From: Anaeramoeba flamelloides
Lineage: Eukaryota; Metamonada; Anaeramoebidae
Reading direction: 5' to 3'
DNA: 64,000 bases
Assembly (NCBI GenBank): GCA_027625915.1
Contig: JANTQA010000008.1
Location: 9,346,501 to 9,410,500, forward strand
In this document: positions 12,229 through 23,812 of the stretch, piece by piece
Position numbering within the stretch: the stretch's first letter is position 1
How the letters are laid out: each line of letters starts with the position of its first letter
Notes under the pieces: generated by a model
The model's database searches: none
The model's input: only the letters and a program-made list of their open reading frames with translations
Told to the model about the DNA's origin: nothing
Made by a program: the position numbers and the translations under genes

Positions 12229-12428
12229 ACCTCGACCTAGACTTGAACTAAGATCTTCCAACAAACAGATTGCCTAAAATATATATAAAATTATACATAA
12301 TTAAGGCGGCTCTTGACTGAATTATTTCTTTTAAGAAATATTCGCTTTCACCAGGAATGAAATAATCTTTTAATCGATCTACGATTCCTGATTATCGGTT
12401 AGGATGCTCTTCCTTGAGCTATTGAGAC
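12229..12428 (-). tRNA. tRNA-like sequence, possible intron-containing tRNA, tRNA-SINE or tRNA relic
   Basis: On the minus strand the 5' end reads GTCTCAA TA GCTCAAGGAAGAGC. This has the shape of an acceptor arm followed by a D-arm with a GCTC/GAGC stem, like a pol III A box. About 150 nt later a T-arm follows: CTTAG, loop TTCAAGT, CTAGG. Then comes TCGAGGT, which pairs with the 5' strand in 6 of 7 positions counting wobble pairs, and then a T-run like a pol III terminator. The anticodon region cannot be resolved: the candidate loop CCGATAA lacks U33, and the insert is unusually long. No anticodon is assigned. Confidence 0.35.
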
Positions 12429-13021
12429 TAATATATTAATCCTTAAAATAACAATATTCAAAATTGTGATAAAACAATTCTGCTTCGAAAAAGTTTTTTT
12501 AAAAAATCTTACACCAAAAGACTGGAAGGAAAATATTTCCTCAAAGTTTGTCATCTCAGCTGAGAGTTGGAAAAAAAAGGACGAATATTTGAATTGGGCT
12601 TTCTAATTAAAAAAAAAACATTTGGTTAATTTTAGAAGAGAATCTCCACAAAATCATTTTCAAAAAACGAACAATTGATAGATTTTAAAATTATTATTCG
12701 AACTGACACCAAAAGAAACTTTGAAAATAAAAATGATTCAACTTGTAATTTAAATAATAACAAATTTCAAGGTTACAAACCATTTTGTTGAAGGTACTAG
12801 TCACTCTGATTTATTTTTTTCCCAAAGTTCATACCGATATTTGAATTCTCAATGGGAAAAAATTTTCACCACCTTTTTCCTCTTTTTCTTAAAGAAAGCG
12901 AGATTTCAAAGAGGCAAATAATAAGTTTGAGGTTAATTTTCGAAAAAGGTAATTACAAATGAATTGAAAATTATTACAATTATTAATTCAAATAGCAGTA
13001 TTATTGAGTATTTATTTGATT
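12429..13021. other. Intergenic; repeat fragment
   Basis: About 12795-12960 carries a fragment beginning GGTACTAGTCACTC followed by AATGGGAAAAAATTTTCAC. It combines pieces of the TTAA family and of the CAAATACCAG family. No gene is seen. Confidence 0.45.
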
Positions 13022-13025
13022 TTAA

Positions 13026-13213
13026 GGGAGTATCTATCAATAAAACATGATAAAAATTTGAGAGAGATGAGATAAGAGTATTTTATTTTAGTGGCGTATG
13101 ATCGTAGATTCTCTAAAAATTTATTTTAAAAAATTAATTATTATTTTTATTTTTTAGTAAGGTTCAACAATAAAAAAAAAAAGATAATATATTGATAAAA
13201 TAGTTTTGTTTTG
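13026..13213 (+). repeat. GAGAGATGAGATAAGAGT repeat, copy 1
   Basis: A ~190-bp repeat with the conserved core GAGAGAGATGAGATAAGAGT and inverted ends close to GGGAGTATCTA and TAGATTCTCT around a ~90-bp core. A conserved tail follows that includes TTTTTTAGTAAGGTTCAAC. It starts next to a TTAA. Copies at 14453-14640 (same orientation) and 56735-56928 (reverse). Confidence 0.75.
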
Positions 13214-13230
13214 TTTTTTTATTTATTTAA

Positions 13231-14448
13231 GGGACTAGTAACTCTTATTTATTTTTTTCCCAAAGGTTATAGAGTAATTATTTACATAAGGATACAATTA
13301 AACACAGTAAGTAACTTCATTTGTCAACTTTAGAGAAATGAATAATCATTTTTAAAAGATTTTATTTTTCCAATTAAATTTTCAGTCAAAAGATCTGATC
13401 CTTTTTTGGTATTTTTTGGATCAAATCAGAAAAATAAAAATTTGCAAAAAAGTTTTGTTTTTTTGAAGAAATATCACCTTTAGTAATTTCTAAGAGTCTT
13501 TATGAACAATTAAAGTTGTGAATTTGAATTTTATTTTAAGAATACAATAAAAATAAATCAAATATTGTATCCTTGAAGATCTAAAAAATTTGAAGTTTTA
13601 TTTTATTCACAAATATATATCAAATTTCTTGAAATTTAAAAGACTTGTCAATATACTTTTTCAAATATCAAGAGTATAAACATGGAACTGTTTGTATTAA
13701 AATCAGTTATTAGATAATATCTATTTTTTTTTTTATTTATTTATTAGAAATATGCATTTTGATTGTTTTGTTTGTTGCAAAATATTTACAAAATTGAGAA
13801 ATAATTGTAAAGTTTATTTGATACATTTAATCATAGGGTTGTTAATGACTTACTGAAATAATTAAGATTGTGTTATTAATTATTGATTTTAAATAATCAA
13901 ATTAAAAGGTATTACTCTAGGTTTTAAGTTGAATTTTCCAGGTTTTAAAAAAGTATTTGGGGGAATTTTTAATTCGGTTGTTTGGTTCTTTTTCTCAGAT
14001 TTTTTCATTCAATCCCGAGATAAAATTGATTTGGTCTGTTCTTTGAATCAAAAAATTATTTTTTTTCAAAGTTTAAAATAATTATTTGATTTTTTTTGAA
14101 ATTAAGTAGATTTTTTAAACTTAAATATTATAGAACTTAGTGGTTTCATTTTTAAAGTTTATTTTTCTACTCTTCCTGTACAGATAAAAAGATTTCTTTC
14201 TTCTTTCAAATTAAATATTTTTTTTTAAAATAATTCAGAAATTAGTTTGATTTTGAACTTTTCAAAAATGAGAAAAATGGATCAGAATTTTAAAAACAAT
14301 AATTCATTTCTGAAAATTGTATTAAAAGTAAGTTCTGTTTTGTATTTATCAGATTTTTACTTTATTTTTCAATTTCAAGATACGGTAAACTTTTTTTTAA
14401 TTTGATAGTTAATTTACTTGATGATTTTTTTTTTAGTTTCCTAGTCCC
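13231..14448. mobile_element. TTAA-flanked inverted-repeat element, 1.2-kb form
   Basis: Bounded by TTAA at 13227-13230 and 14449-14452. Termini are GGGACTAGTAAC on the left and CTAGTCCC on the right. It aligns along its length with 53501-54900 once the nested 171-bp insertion there is removed. No transposase frame is seen. It is bracketed directly by two copies of the GAGAGATGAGATAAGAGT repeat. Confidence 0.75.
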
Positions 14449-14452
14449 TTAA

Positions 14453-14640
14453 ATGAGTATCTACACCATAAGACATTATAAAAATTTGAGAGAGATGAGA
14501 TAAGAGTATTTTATTTTAGATGCATGTTATCATAGATTCTCTAAAAATTTATTTTAAAAAATTATTTGTGATTTTAATTTTTTAGTAAGGTTCAACAATA
14601 AATATAAAAAAAGAGAATATATCGATAAAATAGTTTTTGA
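14453..14640 (+). repeat. GAGAGATGAGATAAGAGT repeat, copy 2
   Basis: Same core and tail as 13026-13213. It abuts the right TTAA of the 13231-14448 element. This could mean the TTAA element inserted at the edge of an older repeat. Confidence 0.72.
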
Positions 14641-14662
14641 TTTTTTTTTTTTTTTTTAAACG

Positions 14663-15193
14663 AACTTAATTCCAAAAATTTGGGCATTGTTTAAACAGTC
14701 GAAAGAATAACCATACCAACCTTTAGCTTCAATTTGGAAATTATTTGATTTTAAAAACTTTTTCATTTGTTGTCTTTCTAATTTTTGTTTTCATTTCGTT
14801 TTGTTCAAGTAAGAAATCTGTTTGGTATGATCTGGAATTTTTTGTTCAATGGTTGATAGAATGTTAGTGTTGGGTTTCTAAAATTGAAAAATCATAGACA
14901 ATTGGTCCATGGTATCTTATCATTTGATCAATCAACAATTGTTGGGGAAATTTCAACAAATTTACCAATACATTTTTGTTCCGCTCTTTTCATTATTTTT
15001 GACACACTGTTTTGATTTCTTTGTTTAATATTTTTTTTCTTTTATTTGAATGAAAATGATTACTTATAAAAACATTAATACTATGTTAACTTGAATGTGA
15101 TTTTAGATTACGTTTGGAAAAATATAATAAAGTGAGTTTTTGTTTTCCTATATATGATTTTGGGTGTGTCTAAATTTTTGGAATGGGGTTTAG
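14663..15193. mobile_element. TTTGGACAC-family element, single unit
   Basis: Ends read TTCCAAAAATTTGGGCA on the left and GTGTCTAAATTTTTGGAA on the right. The inside matches 1255-1972 without its nested palindrome, for example in the GTATCTTATCATTTGATC-like stretch. About 530 bp long with no ORF, so probably a non-autonomous DNA element. Confidence 0.7.
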
Positions 15194-15198
15194 TTTTT

Positions 15199-15830
15199 TT
15201 TTCGGGAGAAGATAGTTTTAGATTCTTAGAATAAAACTTATAGCTATTTTGGGGTTTAAATTTTGATAACACATAATCATATTCACTTCCCCAATTCCAC
15301 TAAACCCAACGATTTAAAATCCTAATAAGAAATAATTTGACTTACTTATTCTAATTTTGGAATCCTTCTAGCTATTTAAGTCCCATTTATGTTTCCTTTT
15401 ATGATTCTTTCAATTGTAACGTTGTTGTTCTTTTTAAACAAAATCCATTAATCCCAAATGCCACTAATATTATAATATTTCTAATTGCTTTATGTTGTCA
15501 GGATTAAAAAAATCTCTAAAATGATGAAAAAATAATAAATGAAAAAATTAAATACCACAATAGAATGTTGAGATAAGGATAAAAGATAAGATATTCAACA
15601 TTGGAAACACTATTTTAAGCAATTCGAATCAACATTCTATTGTGGCAATTTCTTTGAGACTTTGGGAAAAAAAATTTACAAAATCTAATGAATGAAGTAC
15701 TTTAAATAATAAAAATCAATGAGTTAAAAACCAAAGTAAAAAACCTTATTTTTCTTATCCTCGTCAAAATTGCAAAAAAGTGAATAATTTTCCTTTACGT
15801 GGCTACTCCCTTAAGTTTTTATGTTCTGTT
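15199..15830 (+). repeat. GGGAGAAGATA...GTGGCTACTCCC element
   Basis: About 630 bp, repeated in reverse orientation at 55290-56710. Inside it, CCACAATAGAATGTTGAG (about 15571-15588) and its reverse complement (about 15626-15643) form a foldback. Ends are short inverted GGGAG/CTCCC. No coding frame is seen. Confidence 0.65.
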
Positions 15831-16039
15831 TCCAAGTATCCCAATACAACAATAAAAAAGAAACAACCAAAATAAAGGGATAAAGGATTTCAATTTACAA
15901 CTTTAAAATTTTATTGTTTTATTGAAAATAATACCATAAACGATTTTTAATGGTGGATATTAGGTAAATTGATGTGTAATTTCTTTTATATAAAATCAAA
16001 TCCCTTATTTTTACAAATCAGAACTAACCTAACCTAACT

Positions 16040-16435
16040 CACCAACTTATTAGCATGATGACTAATTAAATTACGCTTGTTCCAAAAGGCATACAATCAA
16101 TCAAAAAACTAAAATAAAAATCATCATTTTCCAAACTCAATTAAACCTCGATTAAAACTCTATGGTTTTTACAAAAAATGTAAATCTACTAAGGTTATCA
16201 AACAATTCAAGTGTTCTATAGACACCCTATTTTAATGAATTTTAGATAGATTTTATTACTAGGCTCATAAAAAGTTTAATTATTTATAAAAAGGATTTGA
16301 TTTAAAATATTTGCAATATACACATCAGTTTTCCAAATACCCACAATTTAAAATCCTGTCAGGGATGATTTTCATGTCCGGTATTTATTTCGCTATTTTA
16401 TATTTTGAAAAATTGATTCAAGGTTTTGGGTACAA
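16040..16435 (-). repeat. GGACAAGATT-family foldback element, eroded copy
   Basis: Reverse-oriented match to 20625-21107 and 50181-50685, including TTATTAGCATGATGACTAAT and CATGTCCGGTATTT. It lies just upstream of the phosphatase gene. The short minus-strand frame at 16469-16672 beside it is not convincing as a gene. Confidence 0.6.
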
Positions 16436-16789
16436 GTTTTTGATAACTGTACTTTTTTGGACCAAATTCTATATTTTAAAATGAAGCATAAAGAGAGCAA
16501 AAAACCAGAGACTTTTGATTTTCCAATAATTCATATCCAAATTTCTAATTTGGATTGGAAAAGGACATAATTTATTTCTGATAAAAAAATTTGGAAAAAA
16601 ATTCAAAATACTAACAAGATTTCTTGAAGACATTCTTTTAATCAAATCAACACATTTGAAAACAATACACACCGATCATATAATTCTGATAATATTAGCT
16701 CAGATCTCTCCAAAATAAATATTTCTACTTATTAATAAATCAAGATCTTAATTATTCCATTTTTTTAAACTTTATTTAGAAGACTACAA

Positions 16790-17965
16790 ATGAAAAAGAC
16801 TTTGTCAAAAATTTTACCAAACCTTTTTATAAGTTCAATGAGTGCTGCATCTGATCTTGAACTTCTTCAGAAAAACGAGGTTTGTTATTACTTTTAATAC
16901 CCTTTTTTGATTTCTAACATTCAATCGATCACTTTTTCATAATGCTCTTGGGGGAATAAAAGAGAAAAAATTTTCGCTTCACTTCTATATTCTTCTTCTG
17001 TAAAACAGAGTTTCCACAAAAAATATATTGAAGTTTATGAGATTTCTATTTGTTTGTTTTGTTCTTTTTTTTTTTTTTGCTCAATATTTAGGGTGAACAC
17101 AGGATCTAAAATGAAGGGAATATTTCGCAAATTAAGAAAAAAGTAAAACCAAACAAGAAATTTTCTCATTTATTTAACTTTCAAATTTCGATTTTGGATT
17201 ATAACCGAACCTAACCTAAAAAAAAAAACAACACAAAAATAATAGATCACACACATTTTAAATGTTTCACATGAACAAAACAACCTCACTAAAGAATTTA
17301 ATATTCTTCATGTATCGTCACGTGACATTTTTTCGTTTTTAATTCTTGCAAATTTTGAGACATTTTATGAGTTTATTTATGAGAATGGCTTTTCTGAAAA
17401 ATGCAACCCAAATAACAAAATCCTGATCCATTGTAGTGGGGGTGTAAGCCGTTCTGCTTCTGCGTTAATTTCGTTCCTTATGAAATACAAAAATTGGGAG
17501 TACCAAAGGGCATTAAATTTTGTAAAAGAAAAGCACCAAAGTGCAAATCCAAATCCTTCATTTGCTAACCAGCTCAAGCTGTGGCACCAAATGGGCTTTT
17601 CTCTTGAAGGCACAACCAAACACCATAAGGTGTACACCAATATGAAGATCCTTGATTCTGTTTATTTATTGGTATTTCCTCTCGGAGCATTAAAAAGGAA
17701 AGATCTTGAGCAATATAAAATTAAAAGAAAAGAGTCTTCTCTTCAAATTTGTAATTACCTTTCGCAATTTCCAGAATTGTTCAATTCAAAAATAATTGAA
17801 AATTTGAAAAGTCTGTCCTCACAGGAAGACAGCGACATTATTAATTTAATTTCAAACTTTAAGATATTTTCCTATGCTCCAAATTATCAAACAAACGAAA
17901 TCTCAAAAAACCCTTTTTGGGTGCATTTTGTTTTGCCTCTATTGGAGATTGCAAATCAAAAATAA
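16790..17965 (+). CDS. Dual-specificity protein phosphatase (DUSP-like)
   Basis: Two exons (16790-16879 and 17246-17965) joined in phase 0 code for 269 aa. The product would dephosphorylate Tyr and Ser/Thr of protein substrates through a cysteine-phosphate intermediate. Seen: an N-terminus typical of the family (KILPNLFISS, then LELLQKNE), exon 2 opening with ITHILNVS, a likely general acid at Asp57 (HVSSRD), the signature HCSGGVSRS with Cys93 and Arg99, and the following helix (ALISFLMKY) and AxxxVKEKHxxxNPNPSF segment. The domain ends near residue 140. The last ~130 residues form a C-terminal extension I do not recognise. The donor is GTTTGT, weaker than the usual GTAAGT. AATAAA occurs about 10 bp after the stop. 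The specific substrate class is unknown. Confidence 0.92.
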
Positions 17966-20620
17966 TAATAATAAATAAATATATCACCACAACACTGTTT
18001 TGAAAAGATCTTTTTTGTTTGGAAATTCTTTTATTTTGAATTAAACAGCTCAGGACCATTATTGAATAAGTATTCATATAATAAAAACAAAAAAATTGTT
18101 TTAAGGTTGTTGAGCCATTATTAGGGATTATCAGCAATCTTAAATTAAATTTGTTTTATAAAAAATGTACTTTTGTTAATCTAATTAGGATTTTTCACAA
18201 AATGAATTATCCCCCCATTTTTTTTATTTTTTTTTTGAAAGAATTTACTTTCTAAATTTCAAACAAAAAATATTCAAATTCAATTATTTTTTAAATTATT
18301 TGAAAATTCAAATTTAAATCGATAAAATTGAGAAAGTTAAACATTTTTTTTGAATAATCAGGTAATTGTTAAAATAAATCCGAACTATTACAAAATATTG
18401 TTTTTAAATCTCTTACAGAAACAAATAAAATTGTATGTATATAATGGTGGATAGAATTCAAACAATTCTTTTATAAACTTTGTTTATTTGAGTTCTTTTT
18501 TTGTCGAATTTCCTTTTGGAATCATTTTAATATTTCTATTCTTTATTTTATCTTTTATTATTATTATTATTATTATTATTTTACATTTTACCAAAAAGAA
18601 TGAACTGTAAATATTAAATTCAACATGTAACTAAAGGTAAAAAAAAATATTAATATAATTAATATCTAAAAATGGGTAATTTTTTTCGAAGGTAAATATA
18701 AGGATCTTAAATATTGAATCTTTTCGATTTGTTCTTCTGTTAAAAATAAAAAATTATTTAATTTTTTATCTTAACTATCATAAAAAAAAACTATTTTTTT
18801 CAGATTAACTCTGATAAATTTACAAAGAAGTAAATTAATTACTGTGAATTTTTTTTTTTAGGACTAAAAGAATTCTAAAAAAAAAAATATTTTTGAAAAT
18901 CTAAAAATGATTATTTTTTATTTTAGAATATTAAAATTTAGAATGAATTTAAACAATTTAAAACTAGTTTTCCTGACTTAAATTACCCTAGAAATGCCAT
19001 TCTGAGAGTATTTTTGTTTTTTTATTATTATTTATATATACTAGCTGGGTATTTGTTATCTGTCATTTTCTTGTTTTTTTATTATATGAAGTCTGATAGT
19101 ACATTTTAAGTTTATTCTAAATAATCATTTTCTTGAATTTTTTATAGTTTTTTTGTTTTTTTTTATTTTTATTTTGGATTTTTAACAAAAATTTATGGTG
19201 ATGAGGTGGTATAAAAGTCAAAAACTAATTTTAATTTGTATTTATTTCTTAATCTTGAAAGTTCAAAAAAAAATAATTAAATTGTGTTTTTTCTTCTTTT
19301 TGTTATATTTAATTTGCTTTTTGATATTTTTTTCATCTTAGTTTGTATATTCTTGTTTTTTCATCCTTGTCATTTTTTTCATACTACTTGATGTTTTATT
19401 TCATTTTTTAAAAATGTTTAGGGTTATTTTTTTGATTAAAGCCATAATTGAAAAAAAAAAGTTTTCATACAATTACAGAATTTTAAATATCCGATATTGT
19501 ATAAAAGAGAGTTTTAAATTTTCGAGATAAATAAAGAATTCTATGTATTTATCCAAATTTTTAGGAATAGTAAATGGAATGGAATTTTTTGGTTTTGGGA
19601 TCAAAGAGATTTTCAATCAAAAATAGTTTGGTAAATACAATACTTTATTTGAAAAATGATTTTTTTTGAAAAAATGAAATTTTGGCATCCATCAAACAAT
19701 TTTTTGATTTAAAATCTTATTTATGTATTATACATAATTAGAAATTATCTTTGTTATTATCAAAATTTGTATAACTTTATGAAACTCTTTATTTATCTCA
19801 AAAGTTGTAACAATTCTCTTAGATATAACATTCATATTTTCACTTGCGTATAATTTTTGTTATGTGACTGTTGTTTAAATAATTTTAAATGATTTGTAGA
19901 TTCCTCATAAATCAATAACAATAGATGGTAGAATTAATAATAAACAAATAATTTTCATTATTTTCTGAACAGAATGAATGTTTTTTTAAATGAAATATAA
20001 AAAAATATTAATTTTTGAAATATTAAACAGTTATTCATATTTTTGAATCCCAGAAATTTCGAAAAGATTATACTTACTCTTTTATCTTCTAATGAATTTT
20101 AAATAATAAAATATTTTTTTAAAAAAAACTCTAAATAAAACCAATCCTAAAGAATAATTTTTAAATTTAAAAGAAAGTTAACATCAAAAGATTTATAAAG
20201 AATTAATACGTTAAAAAACCAAAAAAAATCTTCCCAGATTCAAGATTTTGAGAAATAACAAAAAAATAATTACTAAAAATTCACTTTTTGAACCACTTAA
20301 AAATCCGTTCAAAGTTTAAAGTCGATTTGATAAGAAACAAAATACTCCCGACCATATACTTGATTCAAATTAGTTTTTTAATTTATTTTTAAGGAGTTGT
20401 ACATTTTAAGGGTTAACTGAATTATATGACTGGAACGGTTTACTTTTAAAGACTAATAACATATTTCATAACTTAGAAGAAAAATAAATTATCAGAGATC
20501 TTTGGAAAAAATAAAAAATTTTTTTATGATAACGTTTTCTATTTTGAATAAAACTCTTTTTGATCAAAATTAACACTTTGTATTTTTTTTACCAAGATAC
20601 ATATTACCATTCTTATTTAT
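17966..20620. other. Long intergenic region, no gene seen
   Basis: AT-rich DNA with a (TTA)n tract at about 18556-18582 and many homopolymers. No frame with protein-like composition. I cannot assign any repeat family with confidence here. Confidence 0.5.
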
Positions 20621-20624
20621 AGTA

Positions 20625-21107
20625 GGGAAAAAAATCCTGGACATGAAAAAAATCCCAGACAAGATTTTTAATTGTGAGTATTAGTAAAATTTTGTATAAT
20701 TTCAATGAAATCCTTATTATAAATAACCAATTTTTTTATGAGATTAGTAATAAACCTACCTAAAGTCCATCAAAGTAAGGTGTCTCTAGAATACTCGAGT
20801 AATTGTTTGATAGCCTAATGATGATCAACTTTTTTTGAAAAAAAATCGAGTTTTATCGAGGTTTACTAGAGTTTGGAAAATGATAATTTTTCTTCTTGTT
20901 TTTTGATTGATTGAATGGTGTTTTGAACAAGTGTGATTTCATCAATCATCATTCTAATAAGTGGGGGAGTTATAATTGAAAAAGTTCGATTCTTAAAAAA
21001 AAGAATTTGATTGTAAATAAATGAAATTACACAATAATTTTACTAATATTCACAATTAATAATCTTGTCCGGTATTTTTTTCACTGCTCTAATACAAATT
21101 TCATTTT
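20625..21107 (+). repeat. GGACAAGATT-family foldback element
   Basis: About 480 bp with imperfect inverted ends: GTAGGGAAAAAAATCCTGGA on the left, and on the right the reverse complement of a GCAGTGAAAAAAATACCGGA-like end. An internal GTCTCTAGAATACTCGAGTA stretch is shared with the copy at 50181-50685. Reverse copy at 16040-16435. No coding frame; probably non-autonomous. Confidence 0.68.
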
Positions 21108-21650
21108 CTTTCATTTATAATGTTTCTAAATAGTATTTTGTATTATTTCCTTTTCTTTTTTTGAATAAATTTGTTGATATAGGTGTACACAAATAAAAAT
21201 TTTATCGTTGATTTTTATTTCTTTCTTTTTTTTCAAGACAAAATTTTATCTTCAATCTCACAAAATTATCAGAATGGAAAATATATCATTGAATTTTACA
21301 AATTATGAATTTTTTTGAGGGATTCCTCAAAAAAAGATTTGTTTCTCTTTTGATAAAAAAACAGTTTTTTTTTTTTTTAATTGCTTTTGTTTTTTTTTTT
21401 TTTTGGTAGTAATAAGTTATCGTGTTTTATTTTTTATTTATTAGGATTGTTATCAACCGGAAAACCAAAGAAAAATTTGAAAAAATTCAAATCGTAAAAT
21501 TAATGGTTTATATCTGTACCTTTTACTCCAAAAAGGACAATATTAGTCATATTGTCCTTTTTCCCTCATTTTTAAAAAAAAAATTAATAAATTGTATAAA
21601 GTATCTTTAAAACAACACTCTATGGTTGATAAGTAAGCTATTTCCTCACA

Positions 21651-21818
21651 TTTTTCAATATTTTCCCTTTCACAAAAAAAAATTTAAATATTTATGTATT
21701 GTTTCGAAGGCTAAAGGCCAAGGAACAATACAACACATATTTTCACAGAGTCGAAGACGAGGGAAAATATGGCTAATATTGATAATTTTTTTTTTGTGAA
21801 AGGGAAAATATTGAAAAA
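21651..21818. repeat. Cloverleaf-shaped inverted repeat (outer stem plus two inner hairpins)
   Basis: Outer arms of about 34 bp (TCAATATTTTCCCTTTCACA with its A-run, against its reverse complement at 21784-21818) enclose two short stem-loops. The first is GTATTGTT/AACAATAC (21696-21703 and 21724-21731). The second is ATATTTTC/GAAAATAT (about 21738-21770). Both loops are GC-rich for this genome and both contain TCGAAG. No second copy is seen in this window. It could be the DNA form of a structured RNA, a foldback transposon, or a T-shaped terminal repeat of a larger element. Function unknown. Confidence 0.65.
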
Positions 21819-21949
21819 TAAAAAGGAGATAACCCACACTTATTTACTAGTTTTAATATTATAATTTTGTTAATAGTGCCTAATTACTTTACAAATTAAG
21901 ATATTAGATTTTTTTCATTCGGGGTTGGTTTTGTTACTTACCGTTGTGG

Positions 21950-22140
21950 AAAAAAAGTGAAACATGGTTTTTAATTGGGAACATTACTGAAAATGAAAAG
22001 TAAGATCAATGAAAAAAAGAATAAATAAGAAATCAAGACAAAATGAAATATTCAGCACGATAACGGTTTTTTTAATACTATCTTTTTGGTCTGGGTTTTT
22101 CTTTGATTGATCAATTATTAAAAATTTTTGTTTAAAAAAT
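21950..22140. repeat. Partial copy of the GAAACAGG/AATACTATCTTTTGG element
   Basis: Matches the left half of 27641-28079, with TGGAAAAAAAGTGAAACA followed by TTTAATACTATCTTTTTGG and a GATTGATCAATTATT foldback. The right half is missing; the 22146-22592 palindrome lies at the break. Confidence 0.6.
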
Positions 22141-22145
22141 TGATA

Positions 22146-22592
22146 CAGTCTTTCCAAGTCTACTATAAAATTTTAAATAAAACAGATTTGAGTTTTCTAT
22201 TCTTATTTTCTATTTTCAAAAAATTCCAAAATAAGAGTTATTATTCCAAAAAAAATTTCAATAAATAAGCTATTATTCAAATTTTAGAAACATTAAAAAA
22301 AAAATTTTCTGAAGATTCATGAAGCACCTAAAAATATTGTTCAAGCAAGGTAAATTTTTAAAGATCAGTCAATATTGATATTTCTTTTGGTACTCTTTTG
22401 GACCAATAATTTTTAAGTTTTAAGTGATCTTGAATTTTATATTTTGATTTTCAAAATTTGAATAATAGCTCATTTATTGAAATTATTTTTTGAATAATAA
22501 CTCTTATTTTGGAATTTTTGGAAAATAGAAAATAAGAATAGAAAAATCAATTGTGTTTTATTTAAAATTTTATGGTAGACTTGGAACGGCTG
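22146..22592. mobile_element. TA-flanked long palindrome, 447 bp
   Basis: Bounded by TA (22144-22145 and 22593-22594). The left end CAGTCTTTCCAAGTCTAC is mirrored by GTAGACTTGGAACGGCTG on the right. Pairing extends inward through TTTTAAATAAAACA and CCAAAATAAGAGTTATTATT, leaving a short unpaired centre. CAGT/TA ends suggest a Tc1/mariner/pogo-type MITE, but the sequence is unrelated to the 197-bp palindrome family. Confidence 0.75.
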
Positions 22593-22594
22593 TA

Positions 22595-23812
22595 TATTTA
22601 ATGATCTGAAAAAATTCAAAATTTACAATATTTTGACCTTACTTTAATTCACACATTGTTAAAGGGTGATTATTGTATTTGTGTATTATATTTTAATTGT
22701 TTCAGGACTGACAATTAGGAGAGTTCATAAAAAACTATAACAAATATTTGAATGAAATTCACCTAAAAAAAAGATCTTTTTGGCCTGATTTAACTAATTT
22801 CCAAAAAAAAGATCAACCATTAAGATTACCCCCTACCCAGTGATAGTTAATTTCATAAAATTACCATACTTTTTTTTGATTAGAAAGTTGAAGAAATTGA
22901 AAATAGTCTCAAGTTTTTCCCAACTTTTCGCAAGAATCGTCGAAATCTCAACAAGTCTGATTTGGAAAACAGTGAAAAATATATATAATCTACTAATTGA
23001 ATATAAATTAAGTTCCCAACTTTGTTTGTTTTTTATTAAAGAACCATTCTGAGAAAATTTTGGTTTTTTACAAAATGAAGTATTTTTCTATTTTTGCGAA
23101 AGAATAGTCCAAACTCATGCCTTATGAAATAAATCTTTTAATTTAATTATTAGTTGTAATCACTAATACTACTTAACTAATATATGTTACTTCTTTTGAA
23201 AAGAGATTTGTTGCTTTTGATCCCAAAAAGTAATAAATATAAAAAAATAGTTTTTCTCCTCAGTAATTTGTACACAAAAAAAAAAAAAGATAAACCATTC
23301 TTTTTGATTATTTTATTCTCTTGAGAAAAATAAACCTCAAATATTCATAACCAAACTTTTTTACCAACTTTTTCAAATTGATTGCTGAACTACTATTTGT
23401 TTCAAAATAAATGGAACAAATTTTTCATTCAGCTTTCCAAAAAAAATTTCTTTTATAAATCAGGCTAACCTTTCAAATTTTTAAATCTGAAAAGAAGCGT
23501 TGGAATTAATCATTTCTCTTTTGAATAATTGGGATTTTTGATGAGCTTTAATTCTTGAGATATGTGTTTTTTTTGAAAGCTGAATGAAAATTTTGATCTT
23601 TTTATTTTGCAAGTAACAGTAAGTGTAACCAGAATAATACCTCTTCGAAAATTAATTATTTTCGTTTTTTTATTTAAAAGATGCAAAAAAGAAAAATTTG
23701 CGATCAAGTCAATTAATAGAAAGACAAATTAGGTGTTGTATCGAATTGTGATCTCTATGTTTGGACAGCTGCTTTTGGTTTGTGAATTGGAAAGATTTTA
23801 TTTTTTTTAATA
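22595..23812. other. Intergenic upstream of RNase T2; repeat fragment
   Basis: About 23430-23620 carries the GCTGAATGAAAATTTTGATC repeat with inverted ends. Small open frames at 22840-23052 and 23510-23707 show no family and overlap repeats. The promoter of the RNase T2 gene must lie in the last few hundred bases, with no recognisable motif. Confidence 0.5.
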
